The translations under genes were made by a program, and so were the position numbers. Of a stretch of DNA of 64,000 nt, positions 1-9,045 are shown piece after piece (positions within the stretch are counted from its first letter, which is position 1; each line of letters starts with the position of its first letter). Origin of the DNA: Aurantiochytrium sp. KH105 (taxonomy: Eukaryota > Sar > Bigyra > Thraustochytrida > Thraustochytriidae); assembly GCA_003116975.1 (NCBI GenBank), contig BGKB01000152.1:105685-169684 (forward strand), written 5' to 3'. The notes below the pieces were generated by a model. That model worked only from the letters and a program-made list of their open reading frames with translations, did not search any database and was not told the origin of the DNA.

Positions 1-139
1 CCGTGCGCACGCCCTCAAGAGAATATACCAAGCGTGCGTATAGGCAAAGGCTTGGATTGTGTGACCCGTCCACCCATCTTGGGCACGCTTGCGTGCGGTC
101 GCCAGGCAGACAGACAGAGCGACAAGACAGTCCACCACC

Positions 140-1633
140 ATGCAGAACACTCGGTCCCAGCACGAGACCAGCGACGAGCTGTGCAAAAGACACCCATACT
201 ACCCGGAAGACCCGGTCAATGTGGCTCGCTTTGCCAAGGAGATCCGACCCGACGAAGTTTTCGAAGCGTACGGTGACCGATGCTTTCGCAAGTTGGTTCG
301 CGTGTTTAGCAACAATGACCTGCCCCACGAAAAACACGTCGAAGCAGCAAACGTAATTCTCGATGCCAGCAAGGCCATCGATAAGAGACAAGACGCGGTC
401 ACCGCCGGTACCGTCGAAATTGCAACACGGCGTCTTGCCAGTGCCTCGGGCGATGTACGCGAGGTGGCAGCCTACGTTCTTGCAAATCTTTTCGTCTTGC
501 GAGAAGCGCGGACGCGGGCTAACAAGGTAAACGCCATTCAAGCACTCGTGAATCTCTTGTCTGATGCCTATGGCTTTGTCCGCAGTGCGGCAAGTCAGGC
601 GCTTGCGACGCTGGCAACGAGCGCCGACGGGATCGAGACGCTTTGCGCGCTTCCGTCGGCCATTAGCAGCATTGTGCGCGCTCTGCCCGACGTAGACGGC
701 ACCGTCGGCGTGCACCAAGCTCTCCTTCAGACCCTGTGCTCTGTCTCGAAAACAGCTCATGGTGTGGAGCTCTGTCTCGCGGCGCATTGCGAGCAGCAGC
801 TCATGGAGCTTGCAAGTGTCGAACCTCTGGCCATGGTGCGGGTCGCCACGAACCTTTCACTCTGGCCTCAAGGCAGGACGCAACTGATTGACATTGAGAT
901 GATGCACGAGCTCGGGGTGATTACACGCGATGCCGGCGACTCGGAGCTGCGGAGACTTGCAACAAGCTGCATTTTCGCGCTCAGCGTGCACAAGACTGCC
1001 AAGGAGCAAATTGGGAGTGACGAGGTGGTGAGCGAGAGCCTGATACAGTGTCTCAGCGACGCAAGCAAGAGCGTTCAGGTCAACGCCATCAACGCTATTG
1101 TGTCTGCGTCCGAGATCCCGGCGATCCAGGACCATTTCGTACAGCTCGCGCTCTTCGAGGGCGAGGTGGAGCGTATCTTCGGAAGCGCTGCAGCAAGGTC
1201 ACTTATCCCGCTCATTCGGGAAGCGCAGCGCGCGGGGCCGGAAACGCCCATCGCTGGGCCGGCGGCCTCATTGGGCCCGGCGGGGCAGCCCGAAAACATC
1301 ATTGTCGCGGCTGTGGACGTCCTCGACGCCCTCGCGCATGTTTCGGACGAGGCGCGCCGCGATATTTTCGACGTCTTGCACTCGGTGGAGACGACGGCGA
1401 GTTTGCTGGGACACGAGAATCCGCTTATTCGCAGGCACGCGCGCGAGCTCGCCAAGGCGCTCTGCGTCGACGGTCCGAGCGCGACGGCCTCAAGACGTCT
1501 TCGCCACTACATTCTCAAACACGCGGACACCGAGGGCACGAATGTTTTCGCCCGCATCGACGACGCTCTTTCCGCGGACCCTGACGATCTTGCGGCCGCC
1601 ATCGACGGCCTCGCGAGTCTCCAAATGTACTAG
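140..1633 (+). CDS. Armadillo/HEAT-repeat protein
   Basis: A 497-residue protein starting at the first in-frame ATG, which follows an ACCACC context. From about residue 50 it is a continuous series of helical pairs typical of Arm/HEAT solenoids, with recurrent patterns such as REVAAYVLANL, VRSAASQALATLA and VQVNAINAIV. It has no signal peptide, membrane segment or catalytic motif. Arm solenoids are protein-interaction scaffolds, so the partner and process cannot be read from the sequence. The last ~60 residues are less regular. It could be related to importin-alpha/beta-catenin type repeats or to UNC45/SGT-associated solenoids; I cannot choose. The reading frame is intact. Confidence 0.8.
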   Translation: MQNTRSQHETSDELCKRHPYYPEDPVNVARFAKEIRPDEVFEAYGDRCFRKLVRVFSNNDLPHEKHVEAANVILDASKAIDKRQDAVTAGTVEIATRRLASASGDVREVAAYVLANLFVLREARTRANKVNAIQALVNLLSDAYGFVRSAASQALATLATSADGIETLCALPSAISSIVRALPDVDGTVGVHQALLQTLCSVSKTAHGVELCLAAHCEQQLMELASVEPLAMVRVATNLSLWPQGRTQLIDIEMMHELGVITRDAGDSELRRLATSCIFALSVHKTAKEQIGSDEVVSESLIQCLSDASKSVQVNAINAIVSASEIPAIQDHFVQLALFEGEVERIFGSAAARSLIPLIREAQRAGPETPIAGPAASLGPAGQPENIIVAAVDVLDALAHVSDEARRDIFDVLHSVETTASLLGHENPLIRRHARELAKALCVDGPSATASRRLRHYILKHADTEGTNVFARIDDALSADPDDLAAAIDGLASLQMY

Positions 1634-2982
1634 TATCCTTCTAACCTACCAACCCGATCGATGGCTCGTGGCCAAACTCGAACTGTGAGTGACCATGGTG
1701 AGTGTAGCACGATGACGCGTCCCACCAGCAGCAGCGGTGCGGCGACTCGGCCATCACATCACCAACCCACCCCGCGCGCACGACCTGGCTGTATACTGCC
1801 GCCGGCGGCGAGTAAGAGTTGCGTCCCGATCTTGAAATGCTTGCTTGCTCCGCACGGTCGACTCGGACCCCGCGCCGCGCCCCGCGTCCCGTCCTCGCCC
1901 TCCTCGTCTGCGCGTCGCACACCGGAGTCCCCGCGCTCGAGGGTGACGACGTCGCCAGCCTCGGCGCTTGCGTCTTGCGCTCTCCTTCCGGCTTTGCCGC
2001 GCCCAGGCGTCCCAGCTCAGCGTCCCATCCTCGCGTCCTGCGCCGCTCGCCCGCCCGCTCCTCCACGCGCGCGACGGTCGGTCCGAGGCCGCTGCTGCAG
2101 CCGCTGCTGCAGCCGCTGCTGCTGCTCTTCTTCGCCGCGTCGCTCTCGTTATCCCCCTCCTCCTCGTCGTCGTGGGCGTCGTCGTGTGATCGTCGGCCAA
2201 AGAGAACAGCATGGCGGGTCACCTTGGAGTCCGAGAAGGCCGAGACCGCGCCGATTGCGATCGCTCGACGTCGCTTGGACGCTGCGCTGCACGCGCCCGG
2301 CGGACGGGATCCGGCGGCTGCGGCGAGCTTCTGCTCGTCTGTTTGCTCGCTCGCTCGGTGCGGCGCGGCGCGGTGAGCTGAGCTGAGCTGAGCTGAGCGG
2401 CGCGGGAGCGCTGGCCTCGGCGGGAAGCACGTGAGTGGGAACGCGGTGCAGGTGCAGCGCTTCTGCAAGAAGCGAGCGGGCGCTGGAAGCCCGGGGGTGG
2501 AGGACAGCGATGGCCGTGAGCGACAGTGGCGGCGGCGATAGGAGGGAGGGAGGGAGGGATGATGACATCAGCGGCGGCCTCGTCGTCAGCAAACCAGGAA
2601 TCGGACTCGTCCGGCCAGCCAGCCAGCAAGCCAGCCAGCCAGCCAGTCAGCAGGGGCAGGGCGGGCGCGAACCGCGACGCGAACAAGGGACGCCAAGCCA
2701 AGCCAAGCCAGGCCAAGCCCAGCCATAGCGCGAGCTCGCGACGACCGAGACGCGAGCAAACTGCGAATAGACAACTCGACGTCGACGCCGACGGCGACCC
2801 CTTCACGCGCATAAAGCAGAGCAGGGCGAAGCCAAGCAAAGCAAAGCGCAAAGGGATCCAGACACACAGGGGCGTGGCGTGGCGAGCGCGAGAGCGAGCG
2901 CGAGCAAGCGCGGAAGTGAGCAACAGCCAAAGCAGGAGGACAAGGTCACCCGTTACTGCCGCTTGACTTGGATCGAGAAAAA
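1634..2982. promoter_or_regulatory. Low-complexity 5' region of the elongase gene
   Basis: About 1.35 kb without a convincing gene. It is GC-rich and packed with short repeats: CTG/CAG-rich runs near 2090-2130, a (TGAGC)5 run at 2374-2398, a GGGA run at 2541-2559, and AGCC/CAGC tetranucleotides at 2612-2720. All open frames here are biased-composition readings of these repeats. By position it should hold the promoter and 5' UTR of the ELO gene. I see no clear TATA box. Confidence 0.5.
2374..2398 (+). repeat. (TGAGC)5 pentanucleotide repeat
   Basis: Five perfect copies of a pentamer, in the upstream region of the elongase gene. Confidence 0.9.
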
Positions 2983-3756
2983 ATGCTCGAGGGGATCAAG
3001 AACATTGACGTGGCGCAGCTGGCGCCGCTGTACGATGATCTGTACATGCTGGTTCCGATCTACGCCCTGGGCGTGCCCCTGCTCAGGGCCCACTACAAGG
3101 GCGTGCCCTTCAACGCCGGGCTCTGGAAACCCATCATGGTCGTTTACAATGCGATCATGACGATCTTTTCGGCGGCGTGCGCTGTAGGCATGGCGTACAT
3201 TGTTTGGGGTAAATTCGGCGGCAACATCAAACGTAACGAGTGCGACGCCTTCGCCAAAGACGAGCTTTACGACTGGATTGTATGGGCGTTTTACATGTCC
3301 AAGTACATCGAGTTTGCCGACACCTTTTTTCTCATCATCAAAGGCAAGGGCGTCTCGTGGCTCCACTACTACCACCACATTGGCGCTGCAATTGACATGG
3401 GCATCCTCTGGAAGTCTGGTGCCGAGGCGACGTGGATCTTTGTCCTCTTCAACGGGACTGTGCACACGGTCATGTACGCATATTACGGCGCCGCGCTCGT
3501 GGGCTACCGCCTCAAGGGCAAGAGCATGATCACCGTCATGCAGATTGCCCAGTTCATCGTCGGCATGGGCACCTTTTACACGTACGCGGACGTGCCCTGC
3601 TTTGCCAGCAGCAGCCAGCTCATGTTTGTCTACTACTTTACCAACGCGTACGTGTTTGGCGTCCTCTGCTTCTTTCTCAACTTTTTCCTGCAAAACTACA
3701 TCAAGAAGGCCCCAGCCAAGACGGGCGCCGCCCCGGCCACCAAAAAGGTCGACTAG
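2983..3756 (+). CDS. ELO-family fatty acid elongase
   Basis: A 257-residue multi-pass membrane protein of the ELO family, which performs the condensing step (3-ketoacyl-CoA synthase) of fatty acid elongation in the ER. Diagnostic motifs are KYIEFADTFF (~108), the histidine box HYYHH at ~128-132, NGTVHTVMYAYY (~160) and MQIAQF (~190). The C-terminus is lysine-rich (IKKAPAK...TKKVD), like an ER retrieval signal. The ATG at 2983 lies behind a poly-A stretch; a TTG lies 15 bases upstream but is an unlikely start. Length is normal for the family. Residues before the histidine box read WLHYYHH rather than the QxxHVYHH form common in PUFA (delta-5/6) elongases. A saturated/monounsaturated or C16-C18 preference is therefore possible, but substrate choice is inference. 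Confidence 0.93.
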   Translation: MLEGIKNIDVAQLAPLYDDLYMLVPIYALGVPLLRAHYKGVPFNAGLWKPIMVVYNAIMTIFSAACAVGMAYIVWGKFGGNIKRNECDAFAKDELYDWIVWAFYMSKYIEFADTFFLIIKGKGVSWLHYYHHIGAAIDMGILWKSGAEATWIFVLFNGTVHTVMYAYYGAALVGYRLKGKSMITVMQIAQFIVGMGTFYTYADVPCFASSSQLMFVYYFTNAYVFGVLCFFLNFFLQNYIKKAPAKTGAAPATKKVD

Positions 3757-3928
3757 ACCCGCCCACGCCAGGCGAAACTAGGCCAGGCTAGACCACGTTG
3801 GTGACGCGACGCGGCGGGTGTGCTATGCTGCTGCCGCGGCCTAGCCTTCGCCTTCGCCCTCGCCCTCGCCCTCGACATTTGCGCTTCCCCTCGCTCGCTG
3901 GAATGGCCGATTGAATGAATGAATGCAA

Positions 3929-3963
<35 letters not shown>
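3929..3963 (+). repeat. (GCAC)n tetranucleotide repeat
   Basis: Roughly nine tandem copies of a GCAC tetramer, seen directly. Confidence 0.95.
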
Positions 3964-4403
3964 TCATTGGGGCTTTGTTGCTCGCAGAGAGGGAGTCCTA
4001 GCAGCCTAGACGATGATGTGAAGAACAATGTGATCGATCTCCTGAGTTCCATTTGCAATGCTCTTACCACGTACGTACCGGTGCGCCGGTTCATGGCGTC
4101 ACTTCCTGCGAGTCGTCCGGGCCCCGCCAATGCGCGGAGAGGTATCGCGCGCCCGCTGCCGACCGCCCGGGCTGCCGACCGGCCGACCGACTAAGCTGCC
4201 GACCGACCAAGGCGCTTGCTCGGGCTTCTTCGTCATCCTTGGTTGGTCCAAGCTCTTCTTTCTTTGGCGGAAACGGAGTTGAGATGGCGCGAGATAAGCT
4301 CTCATGAGGCGGCCAGACCAAGCAAGCCAAGGCGAGGCAAGGCGAGACAAGGGGCTGAACTGCAAGGTTGCGTCCACGCGTGCGCGCAACCAGGCCCGCC
4401 CGG

Positions 4404-4434
<31 letters not shown>

Positions 4435-4452
4435 GGCTTGCTTGCTTGCATG
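4404..4452 (+). repeat. (TTGC)n tetranucleotide repeat
   Basis: About twelve copies of TTGC with one interruption (TGGC). The same tetramer or its complement recurs in several other upstream regions of the window. Confidence 0.95.
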
Positions 4453-5139
4453 TTCTTGCTTGCCCGCTTCGCTTGCTTGCCTTGCTCGTTGTGTGCGCCG
4501 GACCGCCTGCCGTGCCCGTTCGGGCCCCTGCCTCCCTCTCCTTCGCTCGATCCGTGACCGGCCGAGGCGCAGCGCCTGGCGCTTTCCCGGGGCCCAAGCA
4601 AGCAAGGCTGGGCCATCATCACCTAACACCGCCTGGGACTCGCGCACAGTCAGCAACGTGCGGTGCCGGTGCTGCACGAGGTGAGGGAGGTGAGGTAAGG
4701 GAGCGAAGGCGTTCACGTGATCTGGCTGGCTGATGGCAACGGTGGTTGCACAAGCCAGCAGTGCGCGCAGCAGGCAGGCGAGAGAGAGCTCAGCTCAGCT
4801 TTCGAGGCTGCACGCATGCATGCACCATCTGCCTCTTTTACGTGTCGTAGATCCATCGTCCTGGGCTCGAAGCCGGCCGTGCACCCACCGCGCCGGCATC
4901 GTGCAGTACCCGGCGTGTACGTAGGTAGGGTAGCCGACGCCCGTGCGAGAGATTCATGCACCGCGGCCACATCATCCCGGTGATGTAGAGTATCCTCCTA
5001 TCCTCATCATCCACCCCCTGCAACGCCATGCCATGCGATGCAATGCAAAGGAAGAAGACCCGGCATGAAATGAAATGAAATGAAATGGAATGGATCGAAA
5101 TGAAATGCGGCCTGGTGCATCGCCGCGGTACGCAACGCC

Positions 5140-5300
5140 ATGCAATGCCATGCAATGCAGCGAGTGTACTGCACCGACCGCACTGCAGTGCAGTGCAAAG
5201 CGACGCACTGCAGTGCAGTGCAAAGCGACGCAATGCAGTGCAGTGCAATGCAGCGCGATGCAGTGCGATGCAGTGCGATGCAATGCAATGCCGTGCAATA
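5140..5300 (+). repeat. GCAGT/GCAAT pentanucleotide array
   Basis: An imperfect 5-bp-period array alternating GCAAT, GCAGT and GCGAT units, including two near-identical blocks around GCAGTGCAGTGCAAAGCGAC. The TGCA core is self-complementary, so the array can form many short hairpins. It lies 450-600 bp before the CPT1 start. Confidence 0.85.
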
Positions 5301-5754
5301 CAATGCGAGTCGCGCTTTCCTTCCTGCTTTCCTTCCAAGGAAGACTCTTGGGCAAAAGCAGGGCGAAAAGAAGGAAAAAGAAAGAAAGAAAGAAAGAAAG
5401 CAGATTGCAATCGACGACCCCGGCGCCCAGAACCAGCGAGCCGCGCCGCGCCGCGCAGGACGCACGCCGCCGGCCCTCGCCTACGCCCGCCCGCCCGTCC
5501 GCCCGCCCGTCCGCCCGCCTTCCCGCCCGCCGCGCGCCCCGCTCGCTCGCCCGCCCGCTCTCCTCTCCCGCTCTCGCTCGCGCGGGCGCGACCAGGCCCG
5601 CGCAGCGGAGGCGCAGAAAAGGGGCGCAAAGAGGCCGTGTAAAGCGGTTTCCTCGGCAGCGAGGTGAGCGAGGCAAGCCTAGGCAAGGCGGGACAAGGAA
5701 GGCAAAGCGGTATCTCGGCGGCGAAGGAGACCCGCGCGAGCGCGGCGAGAGAAG

Positions 5755-8331
5755 ATGGCGGAGGCGCGGCAGGCCACGGACGTGTACTACGTGCAGAAGC
5801 GGCACCTGCGCACCCGGCATGAGGGGTACATCACCCTGACGCTGTCGGTGCCGACCCTGAGCACGGCGGCCGCCCAAGTGGGACTGTTCACGCACAGGCT
5901 CAAGTATGCGCTCCTCAACAGGCTGTGGCCCGCGTCGCCGCTGACGCTGGTCACCGTCATGTCCGGCGTGACGTACATGACCGTCACGGCCAAGGGCGAG
6001 TCCTGGGTGCGGTCCGGATGGCTCGCCGAGGCGCTCTGGCGCGTCGACACCATCGTTGGCCGCCTCAACCCCCTCCACGCCCGCCTCTCCACCGAGGTGC
6101 GTGTGGGCTACCTGGCGGCCACCGCCGCCTTTGTCGGCATGCTCGGCATCGTCTCCGTGGAGCGTCTCATCCTCCGCTTCCTCCTCAGCTGGCAGGGATG
6201 GCTCTTTGGCACCAGTCCCAAGTGGGTCACCACCATTTGGGGCATTCTCGTCAAGATGCTCACGGGCAGCAAGAACCTCACGTACGCCTTCCACATGAGT
6301 CTCCCCACGCTCCCGGTCCCCAACCTCAAGCGCACCTGCGAGCGCTTCCTCTCCTCGGTGCACGCCCTCTACGACGAAGCCGAGTACGCCAAGATGGAGG
6401 AGCTCGTGCGCAAGTTCCTTGCCAACGAGGGCCCCCGCCTGCAGCGCTACCTCTGGCTCAAGTGGCTCACTAGCTCTAACTACGTGCTCGACTGGTGGGA
6501 GCAGTACGTCTACCTCGCCGGCCGCTCGCCCATTGCCATCAACTCGAACTACTACGCCCTCGACTCCAAGTACCGCCCCACCAACAACCAGCTCGAGCGC
6601 GCCGCCAACACGTGCCACAGCTTTTTGCGCTTCAAGGATCTCGTGGAGAGCGAGACGCTCGAACCCATGACCATCCGCGGCCTCATCCCGCTCTGCATGT
6701 CCCAGTACAAGCGCATGTTCGGCACGAGCCGCATCCCGGGTCGCGACATGGACGAGCTTCAGCACACGCCCTACTCGCGCTACTTTGTGGTCTGCTGCAA
6801 GGGTCTCTTTTACAAGCTCCCCTGCTACCACGGTGCGACCGGCACCATGCTCAAGCCCTACTCACCCAAGGAGATCCTCACCCAGCTCGAAATGATTGTC
6901 AAGCACGCAAGCCAAGCCGTCAAGGAGCTCCCCGACCCGGCCAAGTCCTCCTCGAACTCGCCCTTTGGTCTCCGCCGCGGCAACCGCATCCAGTCCTTCG
7001 AGGACCTTGTCGTCATGGACCAACTCCGCCAGCAGCGCGGCCAGGGCGGCCTCAACCACTCGGCTTCGACGACCTCGTTCCAGAACGCTCTCCACGCCGG
7101 CAGCGGCAGCAACGCCGCCTCGTCGACCAAGCAGTCGCGCATCGGACGCAACGTCGCCGCCTTCACGGCGGGTCCGCGCTCGCGCTGGGCCGAAGTGCGC
7201 GAGCTGTACTTTTCGGACGGCATCAACCGCAAGAGCCTGGACACCATCGAGAAGGCGGCCTTTGTCCTGCACATCAACGACGTCCAGTTTGACGCCCTGT
7301 CAGAGAAGGCCCTCTTTGCCTTTTGCAAGAACCCTTCCAACTGGTACGACAAGTCCATCAACCTCAACGTCTACACGGACGGCTACATGGCGATCAACTG
7401 CGAGCATGCCTGGGCCGATGCCCCGGCAATTGCGCACCTGTGGGAGTACAGTCTCCTCTCGGAGCTTCACATGTACGAGAACGGCACGCACGCCGCCGCC
7501 CCGGCCCCGGCGACTGACAAGAAGACCCCGCGCCGCAAGCTTATGCCCCCAACGCTGCTCAAGTTTGCCGTCGACGACGAGCTTCAGATCGCCATCGACC
7601 AGGCCCACTCGTTCATCGAGGAGCTTGCCGCTGATGTCGACCTCCGTGTCGTGGAGCACCTTGCCTATGGCAAGGGCCTCATCAAGAAGAAGGCCAAATG
7701 CTCGCCGGATGGATTCATCCAAATGGCGCTCCAGGCCACCTACTTTTCGCTCACCAACCGCCTCGACCTCGTTTACGAATCGAGCATGACCCGTCTCTTC
7801 CGCGGTGGCCGCACCGAGACGACGCGCTCGCTCTCTGACTCATCGGCGGCATTCGTGCACGCCTTTGACGCCTTCCGCAAGGGCAGCAGCGGCGACAAGA
7901 CCGAGGTCATCAAGCTTCTTCGCGCTGCCACCACCGAGCACGCCAACCAGAACAAGGAGTGCATGGCGGGCAAGGGTATCGATCGCCACCTCTTTGCCCT
8001 CTACGTCGTCTCGCGGGGCCTCGACGTCGATTCGGAATTCCTCAAGACGGCGCTCAGCATTCCTTGGACGCTCAGTTCCAGCCAGCAGCCGCAGGAGCAG
8101 ACGGACCTCCGCAAGACGCTCAAGCCAGAGATCGCCAAGCGCTTTATTTCCCCCGGTGGCGGTTTTGGCCCCGTTGCCGAGGCCGGCTACGGCATTAGCT
8201 ACATGTTTGCTTCCGAGGACCAGTTCTTCTTCCACATTAGCTCCAAAAAGTCTGCCGAAGAGACTTCCTCGGATCGTTTCGCTGACGAGCTCATGCGTGT
8301 CCTCGATGAGATGTCCAAGCTCTTTGACTAA
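5755..8331 (+). CDS. CPT1: Carnitine O-palmitoyltransferase (CPT1 type)
   Basis: An 858-residue choline/carnitine acyltransferase, which transfers long-chain acyl groups from CoA to carnitine at the mitochondrial outer membrane for beta-oxidation. Two hydrophobic segments (~50-72 and ~117-143) precede the catalytic domain, as in CPT1; CPT2 and CrAT lack them. Family signatures are SLPTLPVP (~185), WWEQYVYLAGRSPI (~245), SQYKRMFGTSRIPG (~325), the catalytic histidine in CEHAWADAP (H551), YESSMTRLFRGGRTE (~680) and GGGFGPVAEAGYGISY near the C-terminus. The ATG sits in an AAGATGG context. A Ser/Asn-rich insertion (~400-460) interrupts the domain. Catalytic residues look intact. With the dioxygenase at 58963 it represents carnitine-dependent fatty acid import. 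Confidence 0.96.
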   Translation: MAEARQATDVYYVQKRHLRTRHEGYITLTLSVPTLSTAAAQVGLFTHRLKYALLNRLWPASPLTLVTVMSGVTYMTVTAKGESWVRSGWLAEALWRVDTIVGRLNPLHARLSTEVRVGYLAATAAFVGMLGIVSVERLILRFLLSWQGWLFGTSPKWVTTIWGILVKMLTGSKNLTYAFHMSLPTLPVPNLKRTCERFLSSVHALYDEAEYAKMEELVRKFLANEGPRLQRYLWLKWLTSSNYVLDWWEQYVYLAGRSPIAINSNYYALDSKYRPTNNQLERAANTCHSFLRFKDLVESETLEPMTIRGLIPLCMSQYKRMFGTSRIPGRDMDELQHTPYSRYFVVCCKGLFYKLPCYHGATGTMLKPYSPKEILTQLEMIVKHASQAVKELPDPAKSSSNSPFGLRRGNRIQSFEDLVVMDQLRQQRGQGGLNHSASTTSFQNALHAGSGSNAASSTKQSRIGRNVAAFTAGPRSRWAEVRELYFSDGINRKSLDTIEKAAFVLHINDVQFDALSEKALFAFCKNPSNWYDKSINLNVYTDGYMAINCEHAWADAPAIAHLWEYSLLSELHMYENGTHAAAPAPATDKKTPRRKLMPPTLLKFAVDDELQIAIDQAHSFIEELAADVDLRVVEHLAYGKGLIKKKAKCSPDGFIQMALQATYFSLTNRLDLVYESSMTRLFRGGRTETTRSLSDSSAAFVHAFDAFRKGSSGDKTEVIKLLRAATTEHANQNKECMAGKGIDRHLFALYVVSRGLDVDSEFLKTALSIPWTLSSSQQPQEQTDLRKTLKPEIAKRFISPGGGFGPVAEAGYGISYMFASEDQFFFHISSKKSAEETSSDRFADELMRVLDEMSKLFD

Positions 8332-8502
8332 GCGCACAACAAAACAATCACCTCTTCCAGTTGCCCCCCCCCCCACCCCACCCCTTCCTCCCTCTTCTTC
8401 ACATAATATAGTCAAGGAAAAAGAAAATAGGCACCGAAAGGAAAGGCATTTGATGCTCGAATCGGTAGACCTTTTGTGTTCTTCGACAAGTTGTCTTTCT
8501 TT

Positions 8503-8572
8503 CTATCTCTCTTTCTTTCTTGTCATTCTTCTTCCTACTTTAATGACGTTTTCTTCTTCTTCTTCTTCTTCT

Positions 8573-8603
<31 letters not shown>

Positions 8604-9045
8604 AATTGCGTCGGTTATACGGAAATGCGAGTTCTCGTTGGTCTCCTGCCCGATTGCCGCAGTTCCTTATATCCTCGATGCGACGGCTCCAATGCCTCAA
8701 ATGTGCATGTGGAACTTGCGCGCGCCAATGCGTAGGGAGCAGCAGCTGCTGCGATGAAGGTTGAGGATGTTTTGTTGAAGGCTGATGATGAACTGTTGAA
8801 GGCTGACCGAGCATTGAGACAAGCGTCTTGAATAGCATGTAAACGATGCCAACCTGCACGGCTACTATGACAATGCTCTGTATCACCCCTGTAATCGATT
8901 CGCCCATCTTGAAAATGGAGGCAGCAATCGATGCCCCCATCTTGAAAATGGAGGCAGCAATCGATTCGCTCACCTTCAAAACTGCGACTGCAAGCTGCTG
9001 AATTACCAGCACTATTCCCGCAAAGACGGTCGACGTAAGGGCCAT
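8503..9045 (-). CDS. Membrane protein fragment continuing the 131-aa-repeat gene in another frame
   Basis: An ORF of 180 residues from the ATG at 9045. Its first ~35 residues (FAGIVLVIQQLAVAV) are a diverged third copy of the membrane segment that ends each 131-residue unit of the upstream ORF at 9012-10169. It then has a duplicated 11-residue unit SIAASIFKMG[A/E], encoded by a 33-bp DNA duplication at ~8903-8968, a second hydrophobic segment (IQSIVIVAVQVGIVYMLFK), and a low-complexity tail through the (TTC)(TGC) microsatellite. It overlaps the upstream ORF in a shifted frame, so it is more likely the 3' part of one gene broken by a frameshift, or joined by splicing, than a separate gene. Function unknown. 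Confidence 0.4.
8550..8602 (+). repeat. (TTC)n-(TGC)n compound microsatellite
   Basis: About nine TTC units run directly into about eight TGC units. It falls in the 3' part of the minus-strand ORF 8503-9045, where it reads as poly-Ala then poly-Glu. Confidence 0.95.

Larger units (their letters stand above)
3757..5754. promoter_or_regulatory. 2-kb repeat-rich intergenic region before CPT1
   Basis: No supported gene in about 2 kb. It is a mosaic of microsatellites: (GCAC)n at 3929-3963, (TTGC)n at 4404-4452, (GAAAT)n at 5065-5090, a long GCAGT/GCAAT pentamer array at 5140-5300, (GAAA)n at 5381-5400, and CCCG/CCGT-rich sequence at 5480-5580. Apparent ORFs are translations of these repeats, for example Cys/Met/Gln-rich or Ala/Arg-rich ones. 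It presumably contains the ELO 3' end and the CPT1 promoter/5' UTR. Confidence 0.5.

Noticed and set aside
1641-2930. Several 100-275-codon open frames on both strands before the elongase
   Set aside because: They overlap one another, are Arg/Pro/Ser/Ala-rich translations of GC microsatellites, and lack domains or good starts.
4972-6831. A 619-codon minus-strand frame overlapping CPT1
   Set aside because: It is antisense to the well-supported CPT1 coding sequence and runs through the pentamer array; composition follows the opposite-strand codon bias.
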